DNA of 64,000 nucleotides from Bifidobacterium scardovii JCM 12489 = DSM 13734 (lineage in GTDB: Bacteria > Actinomycetota > Actinomycetes > Actinomycetales > Bifidobacteriaceae): contig NZ_AP012331.1 of the NCBI RefSeq assembly GCF_001042635.1, forward strand, positions 2,914,001 through 2,978,000, written 5' to 3'. A program made the position numbers and the translations under genes. The notes below the pieces were generated by a model, which worked only from the letters and a program-made list of their open reading frames with translations, was not told where the DNA came from and ran no database searches. Positions 11,196 through 18,696 of the stretch are shown here, in pieces; positions within the stretch are counted from its first letter, which is position 1, and each line of letters begins with the position of its first letter.

Positions 11196-11299
11196 CGGTT
11201 ATATGGGAACCACGGCCGCACAGGCCGCATATAACTGAATCCCTTCTTCTCTTTCTCTTTCCTTTCTTGTTAAGCCCGGCCTCCCCGCCGGGCTTTCTG
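11196..11299 (+). ncRNA. Candidate small RNA A (stem, C/U-rich segment, terminator)
   Basis: The segment starts CGGTTATATGGGAAC and closes a stem with ATATAAC. Next comes an unbroken 29-base pyrimidine stretch (11240-11268) starting CCCTTCTTCTCT, then the hairpin AAGCCCGGC/GCCGGGCTT with TTTCT. A second copy of this layout, with the same 5' motif, ATAACTGAA and CCCTTCTTCTCT, is on the minus strand at 56284-56406. The C/U stretch could pair with Shine-Dalgarno sequences. It could instead be the 3' end of the lacI transcript. No conserved promoter is evident. Confidence 0.45.
11272..11297. terminator. Bidirectional intrinsic terminator
   Basis: AAGCCCGGC and GCCGGGCTT form a 9-bp stem with a CTCCC loop. 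T-rich DNA follows on the plus strand. It separates the convergent lacI (ends 11106) and GPH symporter (ends 11330) genes. Confidence 0.8.
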
Positions 11300-11329
11300 C
11301 TATGCCGCGTGCCATGCCACGCCGCCAAC

Positions 11330-13036
11330 TCACCGGCCGCCGTTGAGCCAGCACTGGTCGTAGGGCAGGCCGGTCAGGTCCTCGATGATGCGGCGCGTCT
11401 CCTTGGCCGCATCGCGTTTGCTGCCTCCGGCGCGCAGCCGGTCGACCTCGCGCAGCACGGTGTCGTCGGTGTGCTTGTCGATGGTGAGCCGGCTCGAGAT
11501 GACCCAGCAGACCACCATCGCGAAGGCGAACCATCCCAGCAGCACCGCGCTCAACCCGATCTGCGCGCCGAGCGACTGAGCCGGCTTGGTCGAGTCGAAA
11601 CCGACCGCCTCGAGGATCACGCCGACCGCGATCGTGGCGATGCCCGAGCCCAGCTGGCGGAACGACGCCTGGATGCCCGAGAAGGTGGCGGACCGGTAGC
11701 GCCGCGTGACCACCTGATCGACATCGGCGATGTACGGGAACACCGCCCATGGCAGGTACCCGCACAGCGACTTGAACGCGAAGAACCACAGGGCCCCGGC
11801 CACGGCGAACACCGTCCACCAAGCATCCGGCATCACGCCGGCCAACATCCACGCGGCGAACATCCATGCGGCGCCGGTCAGGCAACCGGCGAAATTGATC
11901 GCGTACAAACGTTTCGGCCCGATCTTGGTCATCAGGAACCCGAACAGCGGCATTAGCGGCAGCGACACCACGGCGCACCCCAGCAGCAGCGAAGCGAACG
12001 CGGCGCTGCGGTTCCAGTTGTAGACCACGAAGAACACGAAGGTCTGGCCGAACACGTCCATCGACACCTGCACCAGCAGATAGATCGACAGATGCTTGCG
12101 GAATTCGGCGATCCTGAGCGTGCTCGCGTACTCGCGCATCACCTTGACCGCTCGGCGCAGCCAGCCGGCGGCGCCGATATGCCCGTCGTGCACCTCGCCG
12201 CGCTCGTATGCGCCGAACCCGGCCTGATCGGGCGTCATCTCCCAGGTGCGCCGCCAGCAGACGAATATCGCGAGGGCGAACAGCACGGTCGTGCCGATCG
12301 TGAACACCATGTACCCGGTTGGGGTGCTCTCGCCGAAGACGGAGATCGCGGCGCCGCCAGCCAACGGGATCACCGTGGCGGCACCGGTCGAGATGAACAG
12401 GCGGACGGTCGACAGCTTGGTGCGGCTGTTGAAGTCGGCGGTCATCTCGCCGGGCAGCGGGTTGTACGCAGTCTGGAACGCCTGCGCCAGCACCACCCAC
12501 AGCACGTACGTCCCCGCGTATACGGCGAGCGGCTGGCCGGGAATCCACAGGAATATGCCGGTGAGCAGCAGCGGGGAGATCACCAGCAGGAGCAGGCGGC
12601 GCCGGCCGAAGCGGCGGCCGATGTCATAGCGGTACAGATTGTCGTCGAGCACGCCGAAGCCGAGCGCGGCGACGGCGCTGATCAGGGCGCTCAGGCCGAT
12701 CACGCTCTGCGAGGTGCCGATATCCATGCCGCAGAACCGCGTCCAGAACAGCGACAGATAGGTGGCGATGATCGTGAGCTGTCCGCCGCCGTAGAAATCG
12801 CCGATGCCGAATCCGACCGCCTGCTTCATGGTGATCTTGCGCGGCTGCTTGCCGTTCAGCGCATTGCGCAGCGCACGGCTCGCGACGCCGGCATCGGCGC
12901 CGGCCGGCGCGCCGCCATGATCGGCGGTCGCATCCTTCGCCGGCGCGCCGCCATTCAGCATCGACGCGCCACCATGATTGTTGACGTCATCATTGGTGGC
13001 GGCTCCTTTGCCGCTGCTGCTATCGCCGGCTGACAT
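11330..13036 (-). CDS. GPH-family sugar:cation symporter
   Basis: Glycoside-pentoside-hexuronide symporter (MelB/XynB-like major facilitator) of 568 aa. After an unusual hydrophilic Ala/Gly-rich leader of about 90 residues, the family core begins at ITMKQAVGFGIGDFYGGGQ. About twelve membrane helices follow, with a hydrophilic central loop. The ATG at 13034-13036 has AAAGGATG upstream; a reading that extends to 13150 is less likely. It is the third gene in the run GH27, GH51, GPH, so it probably imports the galactoside or arabinoside those enzymes cleave. The long N-terminal leader is atypical and of unknown role. Confidence 0.92.
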   Translation of the reverse strand: MSAGDSSSGKGAATNDDVNNHGGASMLNGGAPAKDATADHGGAPAGADAGVASRALRNALNGKQPRKITMKQAVGFGIGDFYGGGQLTIIATYLSLFWTRFCGMDIGTSQSVIGLSALISAVAALGFGVLDDNLYRYDIGRRFGRRRLLLLVISPLLLTGIFLWIPGQPLAVYAGTYVLWVVLAQAFQTAYNPLPGEMTADFNSRTKLSTVRLFISTGAATVIPLAGGAAISVFGESTPTGYMVFTIGTTVLFALAIFVCWRRTWEMTPDQAGFGAYERGEVHDGHIGAAGWLRRAVKVMREYASTLRIAEFRKHLSIYLLVQVSMDVFGQTFVFFVVYNWNRSAAFASLLLGCAVVSLPLMPLFGFLMTKIGPKRLYAINFAGCLTGAAWMFAAWMLAGVMPDAWWTVFAVAGALWFFAFKSLCGYLPWAVFPYIADVDQVVTRRYRSATFSGIQASFRQLGSGIATIAVGVILEAVGFDSTKPAQSLGAQIGLSAVLLGWFAFAMVVCWVISSRLTIDKHTDDTVLREVDRLRAGGSKRDAAKETRRIIEDLTGLPYDQCWLNGGR

Positions 13037-13231
13037 GCGAACATCCTTTGCACTGTGATGGAACGACTGACTGCGGAAATTCGTGAATGGTTTTGACAAT
13101 AATTGATTATAGATGATTGCATGGCGACACGCGAAGCCGCCGGACGGCATGATGTCATGCCACCCGACGGTCGAGATAGCGGCTCCCCGCCATAGCGAGG
13201 AGCCGAAACGGAGCCAACGGACGGGCCCGCG

Positions 13232-15613
13232 TCAGGCCTTCACCGCCAGCGTGGTGAAGGACCAGGCCGGCGCCTGGTACACGCCGCCGCCCAGGTTCAC
13301 CTCGTGGGACACCGGGCGGGTCGGGGATTCCTCGCCCTTGGTCCCCGCGTACGGATCGTCGCCGGCCAGCACGGTCGCGGAGACGACGGCGCGCTCCGCT
13401 TCGGCGACGCCCAGCCCGTCGAGCACCTGCGACAGATCAACATCCACCGGCTTGTCCAGCGCGTTGACGATGCGGATGTAGTCGACGCCGGCCTCGCCGT
13501 CGCGCGACACGGTGACGGTGCGGCGCGGCTCGTCCGCGACCTCGCGGCCGGACGCGATCAGCTCGTCGTTGACGTACATCGCCATCGACTCGCCGCGGTC
13601 GGCCACCTCGACGCGCACATGCCACACCGTGCCCGGGCGCACCATGTCCATCGAGGTCTCGGTGCCGCCGATGACGTAGCCGCTGCCGTCGCGCACCACA
13701 TCCAGGTTGAAGCTGCGGCCGAACCATGCGCGGTTGTAGTTGACGCCGTTGACGTCGCCGGAGTTGATGCAGGTGCCCCACATGCCCTCGTGATAGGTGA
13801 TCGTCGCGCGGATCGTGTAGGCCTCGGCCTGCAGGTGCACGCCCAGATCGACCGGACCGTTGCCAGCGTAGTGCACGTCGGGCAGCTCGACGCGTTCGCC
13901 CCCGGCGGGCTGGACCGACAGGTCGGAGAAGTCGGCGCGGGCGCCGCCGCCAATGCTCAGGCCGAGCGTGTCGGGCAACTCGCGGCGTAGCGTGGACGGC
14001 CCCTCGAGCGCGACCGGCCAAGCCGTGTCGGCGGTGGTGGAGGCGAACAGCTGCTGCACCCAGTAGCTGTAGGGGCGGTACACCTTTTCGTTGTCGAAGT
14101 AGATCAGGTCCGGGTCCCAGCTGTTGTGGCCGTTCTTGCAGAACAGCGGCGCGTACGACGCCATGACCACCGCGTCGCCGTTGAGCTCCATATGGCTCAT
14201 GAACGCCGCCTCGGACAGGCCGTTGATCAGACCGGTGCCCCACGAGCCGTACTCGCCCAGATACACCTTCGGGCCCTTGCGGTCGGTGCCGTCGTAGTGG
14301 TCGAGGTTGTGGAACCACCAGCTGGGCGACTGGTAGGAGTGCTCGTCCACGATCGGCACGCCGGCCTCACGCGCGTAGGCCCAGCCCTCCTCGTAATCCT
14401 GGCCGCTCGGGGCCGGCCCGACCGTGCCGACGACCGTGATCTCGGGGTGCGCGGCCTTGACCGCATCGAAGATCTGCTGGAAACGGTCCTTGAACACCGC
14501 GTCGATGAGGTCTTCGTTGCCAATGCCGAGATATTCCAGCCCGAAGGGCTCGGGGTGACCCATCGCGGCACGCTTGGCGGCCCACTCGTTATCGTCCGGG
14601 TCGGCGTTGCAGAAGTCGATCAGGCCAAGCACCTCGTCGATGTAGGCGGGCATGTCCTCCTGGGCCACCGGCACGGGGCCCTGGCTGGTGTTCTGGCAGC
14701 TCACGCCGGCCGGCAGCACGGGCAACGGCTTCGCGCCGATCGTCTCGCACAGGCGGAAGTACTCGTAGAAGCCGATGCGGAACGACTGGTGGTAGCCCCA
14801 CACGTTGAAGTTGTGCGGGCGGTGCTCCACGTCTCCGATCGTGCGGTTCCAGTGGTACATGTTGCTCATGCCCAGGCCGTGCGTGATGCAGCCGCCGGGG
14901 AAGCGCATGAAGCGCGGATGCAGCTCGTCGAGCGCCCGCACCAGATCGGGGCGGAAATGCTCGAGTCCCTTGTACGTGGTGCGCGGCTCGAGGCTCACGA
15001 AGTCGAGGTCGACCACGCCGGCCCGGGTGAAGGCCACGCGCAGCATGCCCTGCGACGCGACGACCGGCTTGTCGGCGGCCTGCGCGTCCCCCGGCACCGC
15101 GAGCGACACCTTCAGCCACGCCCAGTCGCCGCCCGCATACGACGCGGGCGCGATAAAAGCTTCGGACGCGAGCGATTCGCCGCCGTCGCCGATCAGCGCG
15201 ACCTCGAGCGGCAGCTCCTCGCCGTGCACGCGCGTCCAGACGCTGAAATCGTAGGTTTCGCCGGCGCGGAAGACCATGCCGTCGAAGCCGATGTTCTCGA
15301 GAGCCACCGGGCCTCCGTCGACCGAGCCGATCTCGGCGACCGCGTAGTGCGGGTTCTCCACGGCAACCGGGCTGGCCTCGCCAACGGCGAATGCGGCGAA
15401 CGAACCGGCTGGCACGATCTTGCGCCATGCGGTGTAGTTGCTCCAGTCGGGCTTGTCGGCGCGGTTGTACTCGAAGGCGCCGTTCTGCACGAGCTCGCTG
15501 TTCAGGCCGCCGTCGCCCGAATAACTGATGTCCTCGAAGAAGATGCCCCACAGGTCGGTGCTGATCTTGCGCACGCCGGCCTTGTCGAGCGTGGCGGTAA
15601 GTTTGTCGGTCAT
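13232..15613 (-). CDS. GH51 alpha-L-arabinofuranosidase, large form
   Basis: Retaining alpha-L-arabinofuranosidase of 793 aa. The N-terminus LWGIFFEDISYSGDGGLNSE is the classic GH51 motif. A carbohydrate-binding-like insert lies at about residues 70-200, before the TIM barrel. The acid/base Glu is in LGIGNEDLID and the nucleophile Glu in VYLGEYGSWG. A beta-sandwich alpha-L-AF_C domain ends the protein. No signal peptide is seen, so it works in the cytoplasm. ATG at 15611-15613 has AAAGGATT upstream. It belongs to a longer GH51 type than the compact 523-aa enzyme at 22746, so the two probably differ in substrate. It lies between GH27 and the GPH symporter in one operon, and a repeated hairpin sits just upstream. 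Confidence 0.92.
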   Translation of the reverse strand: MTDKLTATLDKAGVRKISTDLWGIFFEDISYSGDGGLNSELVQNGAFEYNRADKPDWSNYTAWRKIVPAGSFAAFAVGEASPVAVENPHYAVAEIGSVDGGPVALENIGFDGMVFRAGETYDFSVWTRVHGEELPLEVALIGDGGESLASEAFIAPASYAGGDWAWLKVSLAVPGDAQAADKPVVASQGMLRVAFTRAGVVDLDFVSLEPRTTYKGLEHFRPDLVRALDELHPRFMRFPGGCITHGLGMSNMYHWNRTIGDVEHRPHNFNVWGYHQSFRIGFYEYFRLCETIGAKPLPVLPAGVSCQNTSQGPVPVAQEDMPAYIDEVLGLIDFCNADPDDNEWAAKRAAMGHPEPFGLEYLGIGNEDLIDAVFKDRFQQIFDAVKAAHPEITVVGTVGPAPSGQDYEEGWAYAREAGVPIVDEHSYQSPSWWFHNLDHYDGTDRKGPKVYLGEYGSWGTGLINGLSEAAFMSHMELNGDAVVMASYAPLFCKNGHNSWDPDLIYFDNEKVYRPYSYWVQQLFASTTADTAWPVALEGPSTLRRELPDTLGLSIGGGARADFSDLSVQPAGGERVELPDVHYAGNGPVDLGVHLQAEAYTIRATITYHEGMWGTCINSGDVNGVNYNRAWFGRSFNLDVVRDGSGYVIGGTETSMDMVRPGTVWHVRVEVADRGESMAMYVNDELIASGREVADEPRRTVTVSRDGEAGVDYIRIVNALDKPVDVDLSQVLDGLGVAEAERAVVSATVLAGDDPYAGTKGEESPTRPVSHEVNLGGGVYQAPAWSFTTLAVKA

Positions 15614-15643
15614 AATGAATCCTTTGTGTTTTTTGGTCGCTAT

Positions 15644-15668
15644 TGGCTCCCCTCCCTGAGGGGAGCCA
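15644..15668. repeat. GGCTCCCCTC hairpin repeat
   Basis: TGGCTCCCCTC and GAGGGGAGCCA pair across a 3-base CCT loop in the gap between the GH27 and GH51 genes. It is one of at least eight copies in the window and has no T-run. Confidence 0.85.
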
Positions 15669-15678
15669 GGGACGCGGA

Positions 15679-17088
15679 CTACTTGCGGTCCAGCGCGATC
15701 CACAGCGCGCCGTGGGGCGGGATCGTGCCGGCGATGACGCGATCGGCGCCCTCGCCCTCGATGCGCACATCCGACCGGGCTCCGGGCGCGTCGGCATACA
15801 GATCGGTCAGGGCCCAGTCGCCATCGCGCGAAACGAGCCCGACGATCGACTGCAGCTGGATGTTGCCGCCGAGCGTGAACTCGTCGCCGCCGGTCCAGAA
15901 CAGGGCGGCGTAGTGGCCGTTCGGATGCGCGGAGGCGGTGCCGTCCGCCCAGTCGGCCGCGTCGGCAGCCCAGACGATGAGCTCGCCGCGGTACGCCGCA
16001 TCGTCGCCCCAGCCGTCGAAGATGCGCTCGCGCACGGTTTCGCGGTTGTTGGTCGACCCGGCGGTCACCTCGCGCAGCGCCGGGTTGGCGAGCAGCGCGA
16101 TCGCGTCGGCGTTGCTGGTCGGCAGGTCGCCGCCGACCATGAGCGGGGACCGGCCCATGCACCACAGGGCGAGCAGCGTCTTCTGCTCGTCCAGGGTGAG
16201 CCGCGACTGCCGGTCGTCGCCGCGCTCGGCGCGCAGGCCGATGTGCCCGAACGGGATCATGTCGGCGTCGGCCCAGTGGCCGGTGGTCTGGAACGGCGCC
16301 CAGCGGGCGAGCCGCGCGAACTGCTGGTAGATGTCCTCCCAGCGGTCCCACAGATCGTCGGAAATGCGCCACATCTGCGCGTTCTCGCGCAGGAAGTCGG
16401 CGTAGGTCGTCGCCACCCAGCCGCCCGGGGACAGGGACAGGTCGATCGGCCGGCCGTACTTGGCCTCGGCCTTGGCGATCGCCCGGTGGTATGCGGCGAT
16501 CTCGTCGGCGTGGAACGGAGTCTGCATGTCGTCGACCTTGAGGAAATCGAGCCCCCACGAGGCGAACAGATCGAGCTGGGCGTCGTACCAGGCCTGCGCG
16601 CCCGGGTGGGACTGGTTCAGACCGTAGTTGTCGGGGTTCCACTTGCAGACATGGTCGAGATCGGCCACGTCCTTGGCGGTGTAGTCGGTGCCGTATACGG
16701 GCAGGTCGCGGTCGACGGCGAGGCGCGGGATGCCGCGCATCATATGCACGCCGAGCTTGAGGCCCAGCTCGTGCACGGCGGCGGCGAGCGGGCCGAAGCC
16801 CTTGCCGCCGGCGGCGCTGGGGAACCGCTCGGGGTCGGGCAGCTGGCGGCCGTAACCGTCGAGGATCAGCGGCGCGTTCGCGTTGTAGCCATGCGCGCGG
16901 GCGGTCGGGTCGTACCAGTCGATGTCGATGACGAGCGTGTCCCAGCCGGCGTCCTTCAGATGCCCGGCCATGAACCGGGCGTTGTCGAGCAGCTCCGATT
17001 CGGTGAGGGTCGTGCCGTATGAATCCCAACTGTTCCAGCCCATCGGCGGACGCCATGCCTGGGGAAGCTTCCGGGAAAGATTCGCCAT
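15679..17088 (-). CDS. GH27-type alpha-galactosidase or beta-L-arabinopyranosidase
   Basis: Cytoplasmic TIM-barrel glycosidase of 469 aa. The N-terminus PPMGWNSWDSYG is the GH27/GH36-clan signature. The nucleophile Asp sits in DFLKVDDMQTP and the probable acid/base Asp in MWRISDDLWD. A beta-sandwich C-terminal domain follows. The start MANLSRK has AGGATA upstream and replaces a longer Arg-rich reading. Known GH27 enzymes cleave alpha-D-galactose, or beta-L-arabinopyranose in some actinobacterial members; with GH51 next door the latter deserves testing. The promoter region (17089-17447) faces a LacI gene and carries three related operator-like palindromes. Confidence 0.85.
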   Translation of the reverse strand: MANLSRKLPQAWRPPMGWNSWDSYGTTLTESELLDNARFMAGHLKDAGWDTLVIDIDWYDPTARAHGYNANAPLILDGYGRQLPDPERFPSAAGGKGFGPLAAAVHELGLKLGVHMMRGIPRLAVDRDLPVYGTDYTAKDVADLDHVCKWNPDNYGLNQSHPGAQAWYDAQLDLFASWGLDFLKVDDMQTPFHADEIAAYHRAIAKAEAKYGRPIDLSLSPGGWVATTYADFLRENAQMWRISDDLWDRWEDIYQQFARLARWAPFQTTGHWADADMIPFGHIGLRAERGDDRQSRLTLDEQKTLLALWCMGRSPLMVGGDLPTSNADAIALLANPALREVTAGSTNNRETVRERIFDGWGDDAAYRGELIVWAADAADWADGTASAHPNGHYAALFWTGGDEFTLGGNIQLQSIVGLVSRDGDWALTDLYADAPGARSDVRIEGEGADRVIAGTIPPHGALWIALDRK

Positions 17089-17230
17089 TGTATCCTGCTT
17101 TCGCTGACGATATCGAGCGTGTACCCCGCGCGCTGCGGCCCGCCGAACGCCACGCCCCCGGATGGGCGCGCGGGGCGCGTTCCGGAAGGCCGTGGGATTC
17201 GGCACCGCCATCGCCGTGCCGATATCTCAA

Positions 17231-17380
17231 TATGTACCGTTACATATTTTAGCGACAAAATAGTTACGGGCAACACTTCTGTCATTCGGCGAGTCGCTAT
17301 GTATTACGGTAATTTTCGCCTATTTTCGAAGGATCGACATCTCAGCAGCATTACTGTACATTGGCAATACCGTTACATAT
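17231..17380. promoter_or_regulatory. Divergent promoter region with LacI-type operators
   Basis: TATGTACCGTTACATA at 17231-17246 is an almost perfect palindrome. ATTACGGTAAT is at 17303-17313, and ACCGTTACATA recurs at 17369-17379. The same 11-mer is found upstream of GH78 at 21262-21272. The 358-base gap between the GH27 and lacI starts holds nothing else that I can recognise. Confidence 0.8.
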
Positions 17381-17447
17381 AATAGAAGCACCGCCATGAT
17401 GTGGCCCACGATGGCCCATGGATATGGCCCTATATAAGGAGACGTTC

Positions 17448-18626
17448 ATGACTGACGGCAAACCGACCTTGCGCGATGTTGCGGCAGCCGCCGGGGTCTC
17501 CCCCATGACCGCGTCGAATGCGCTGCGCGGCAAGCCCGGCGTGAAGGAATCGACCCGGCTCAAGGTGCTCGCCGCCGCCGAGCGGCTCGACTACCGCATC
17601 AATCTGACGGCCAGCATGCTCAAATCCGGCCGGAGCAACATCATCCACATCATCGTCAACGAATTCGACTCGCCGTTCTACTCCAAACTCGTGCAGTCGC
17701 TGGCCACCGAAACCACGGCCCGCGGGCTGACGCCGTTCGTGGAGCAGACGCGGTACTCGCCGGACGCGGCCAAGCACGCGCTGGCCACCAATCCGTTCTC
17801 CGGGCAGCTGTTCGACGGCGAGATCATCCACGCCGCTGGGCTGAACACCGACGTGCCGCTCGCCGCCATGAACCATGGGCGCCCTCTGGTGCTCATCGAC
17901 GCCTGCGAGGACACGCCGTCATTCGACACGGTGAACTTCCCGAACGAAGAAGGGGCGCGGGCCGCGGTGCAGCATCTGATCGAGCGCGGGTGCCGGCATA
18001 TCGCCATCGTCGGCACCGATTACGCGCCGCGCAACGAACTCGCGCGCGTCGAGGATTCCGCCGGGCTGCGGCTGCGCGGGGCGAGCGGCGCGCTGCTCGA
18101 CGCGGGGCTGCCCTACGACGAATCGGTCACCTTCTCCGCCTACAACAGCACGCGGGGCACCGAGGCGGGGCACGCCATCGCGCGCGCGATCCTTGAGCAG
18201 CGGGCCGGCCGCGCCGGATCAGCCGCAGCCGGATCAGCCGACGGGACGAATGGGACTGCCGGGACGGTCGAAATGGCCGGGACGTCCGGTTCGGGGCCGA
18301 CTGCCGCCACGGCTATGGCCTTCGACGGCGTGTTCTGCTCCAACGACTACGCCGCCTTCGGCGTCATCCGGGGTCTGGCCGATTACGGCATCGCCGTCCC
18401 CGGCGACGTGAAGGTCATCGGATTCGACGGCGCCACATCCGGAGCCTACACCACGCCGACGCTGAGCACCATCCAGGTCGATCTGGACCAGCTGGCCCAG
18501 TTCGCGCTCGACATGATCACCCGGCGCGTCGAGCAGCGCAGCCAAGGCGCCGCCGACACCCCGGCCACGCGCGCCACCATCGGCTACACGCTCGTCTCCC
18601 GGGAATCCACGACCGCCGAGCGCTGA
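17448..18626 (+). CDS. LacI-family regulator with low-complexity insert
   Basis: Repressor of 392 aa: helix-turn-helix TLRDVAAAAGVSPMTASNALRG, hinge LTASMLKSGRSNIIHI and sensor domain ending VSRESTTAER. ATG at 17448 follows AAGGAGACGTTC. It is about 45 residues longer than its paralogue at 34504 because of a Gly/Ala/Thr-rich insert (about residues 250-292) just before FDGVFCSNDYAAFG. Within the insert GCCGGATCAGCCG occurs twice (18213-18225 and 18228-18240), which suggests slippage growth. It is divergent from the GH27-GH51-GPH operon and its probable operator also precedes the GH78 gene. It may therefore be the shared regulator of both units. Confidence 0.93.
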   Translation: MTDGKPTLRDVAAAAGVSPMTASNALRGKPGVKESTRLKVLAAAERLDYRINLTASMLKSGRSNIIHIIVNEFDSPFYSKLVQSLATETTARGLTPFVEQTRYSPDAAKHALATNPFSGQLFDGEIIHAAGLNTDVPLAAMNHGRPLVLIDACEDTPSFDTVNFPNEEGARAAVQHLIERGCRHIAIVGTDYAPRNELARVEDSAGLRLRGASGALLDAGLPYDESVTFSAYNSTRGTEAGHAIARAILEQRAGRAGSAAAGSADGTNGTAGTVEMAGTSGSGPTAATAMAFDGVFCSNDYAAFGVIRGLADYGIAVPGDVKVIGFDGATSGAYTTPTLSTIQVDLDQLAQFALDMITRRVEQRSQGAADTPATRATIGYTLVSRESTTAER

Positions 18627-18634
18627 CGCGCGCC

Positions 18635-18696
18635 ATCCCTTGGCTCCGGGGAGGCTGAGCCGGGCATAGCGCACGAATTAATAACGCTGGATACTA
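18635..18696. repeat. Degenerate half of the palindromic intergenic element
   Basis: The segment reads TTGGCTCCGGGGAGGCTGAGCC, then an ACGAATTAATAACGC spacer and the GGATACTAA terminus. It resembles the right half of the full copies at 40053 and 54342. Its terminus supplies the stop codon of the GH78 gene (18694-18696). Confidence 0.5.

Noticed and set aside
13232..17230. A single 1332-codon frame that would fuse a protein upstream of GH51
   Set aside because: The first 540 codons overlap the GH27 gene out of frame and are Arg/Pro-rich. The GH51 has its own ATG and ribosome site at 15613.
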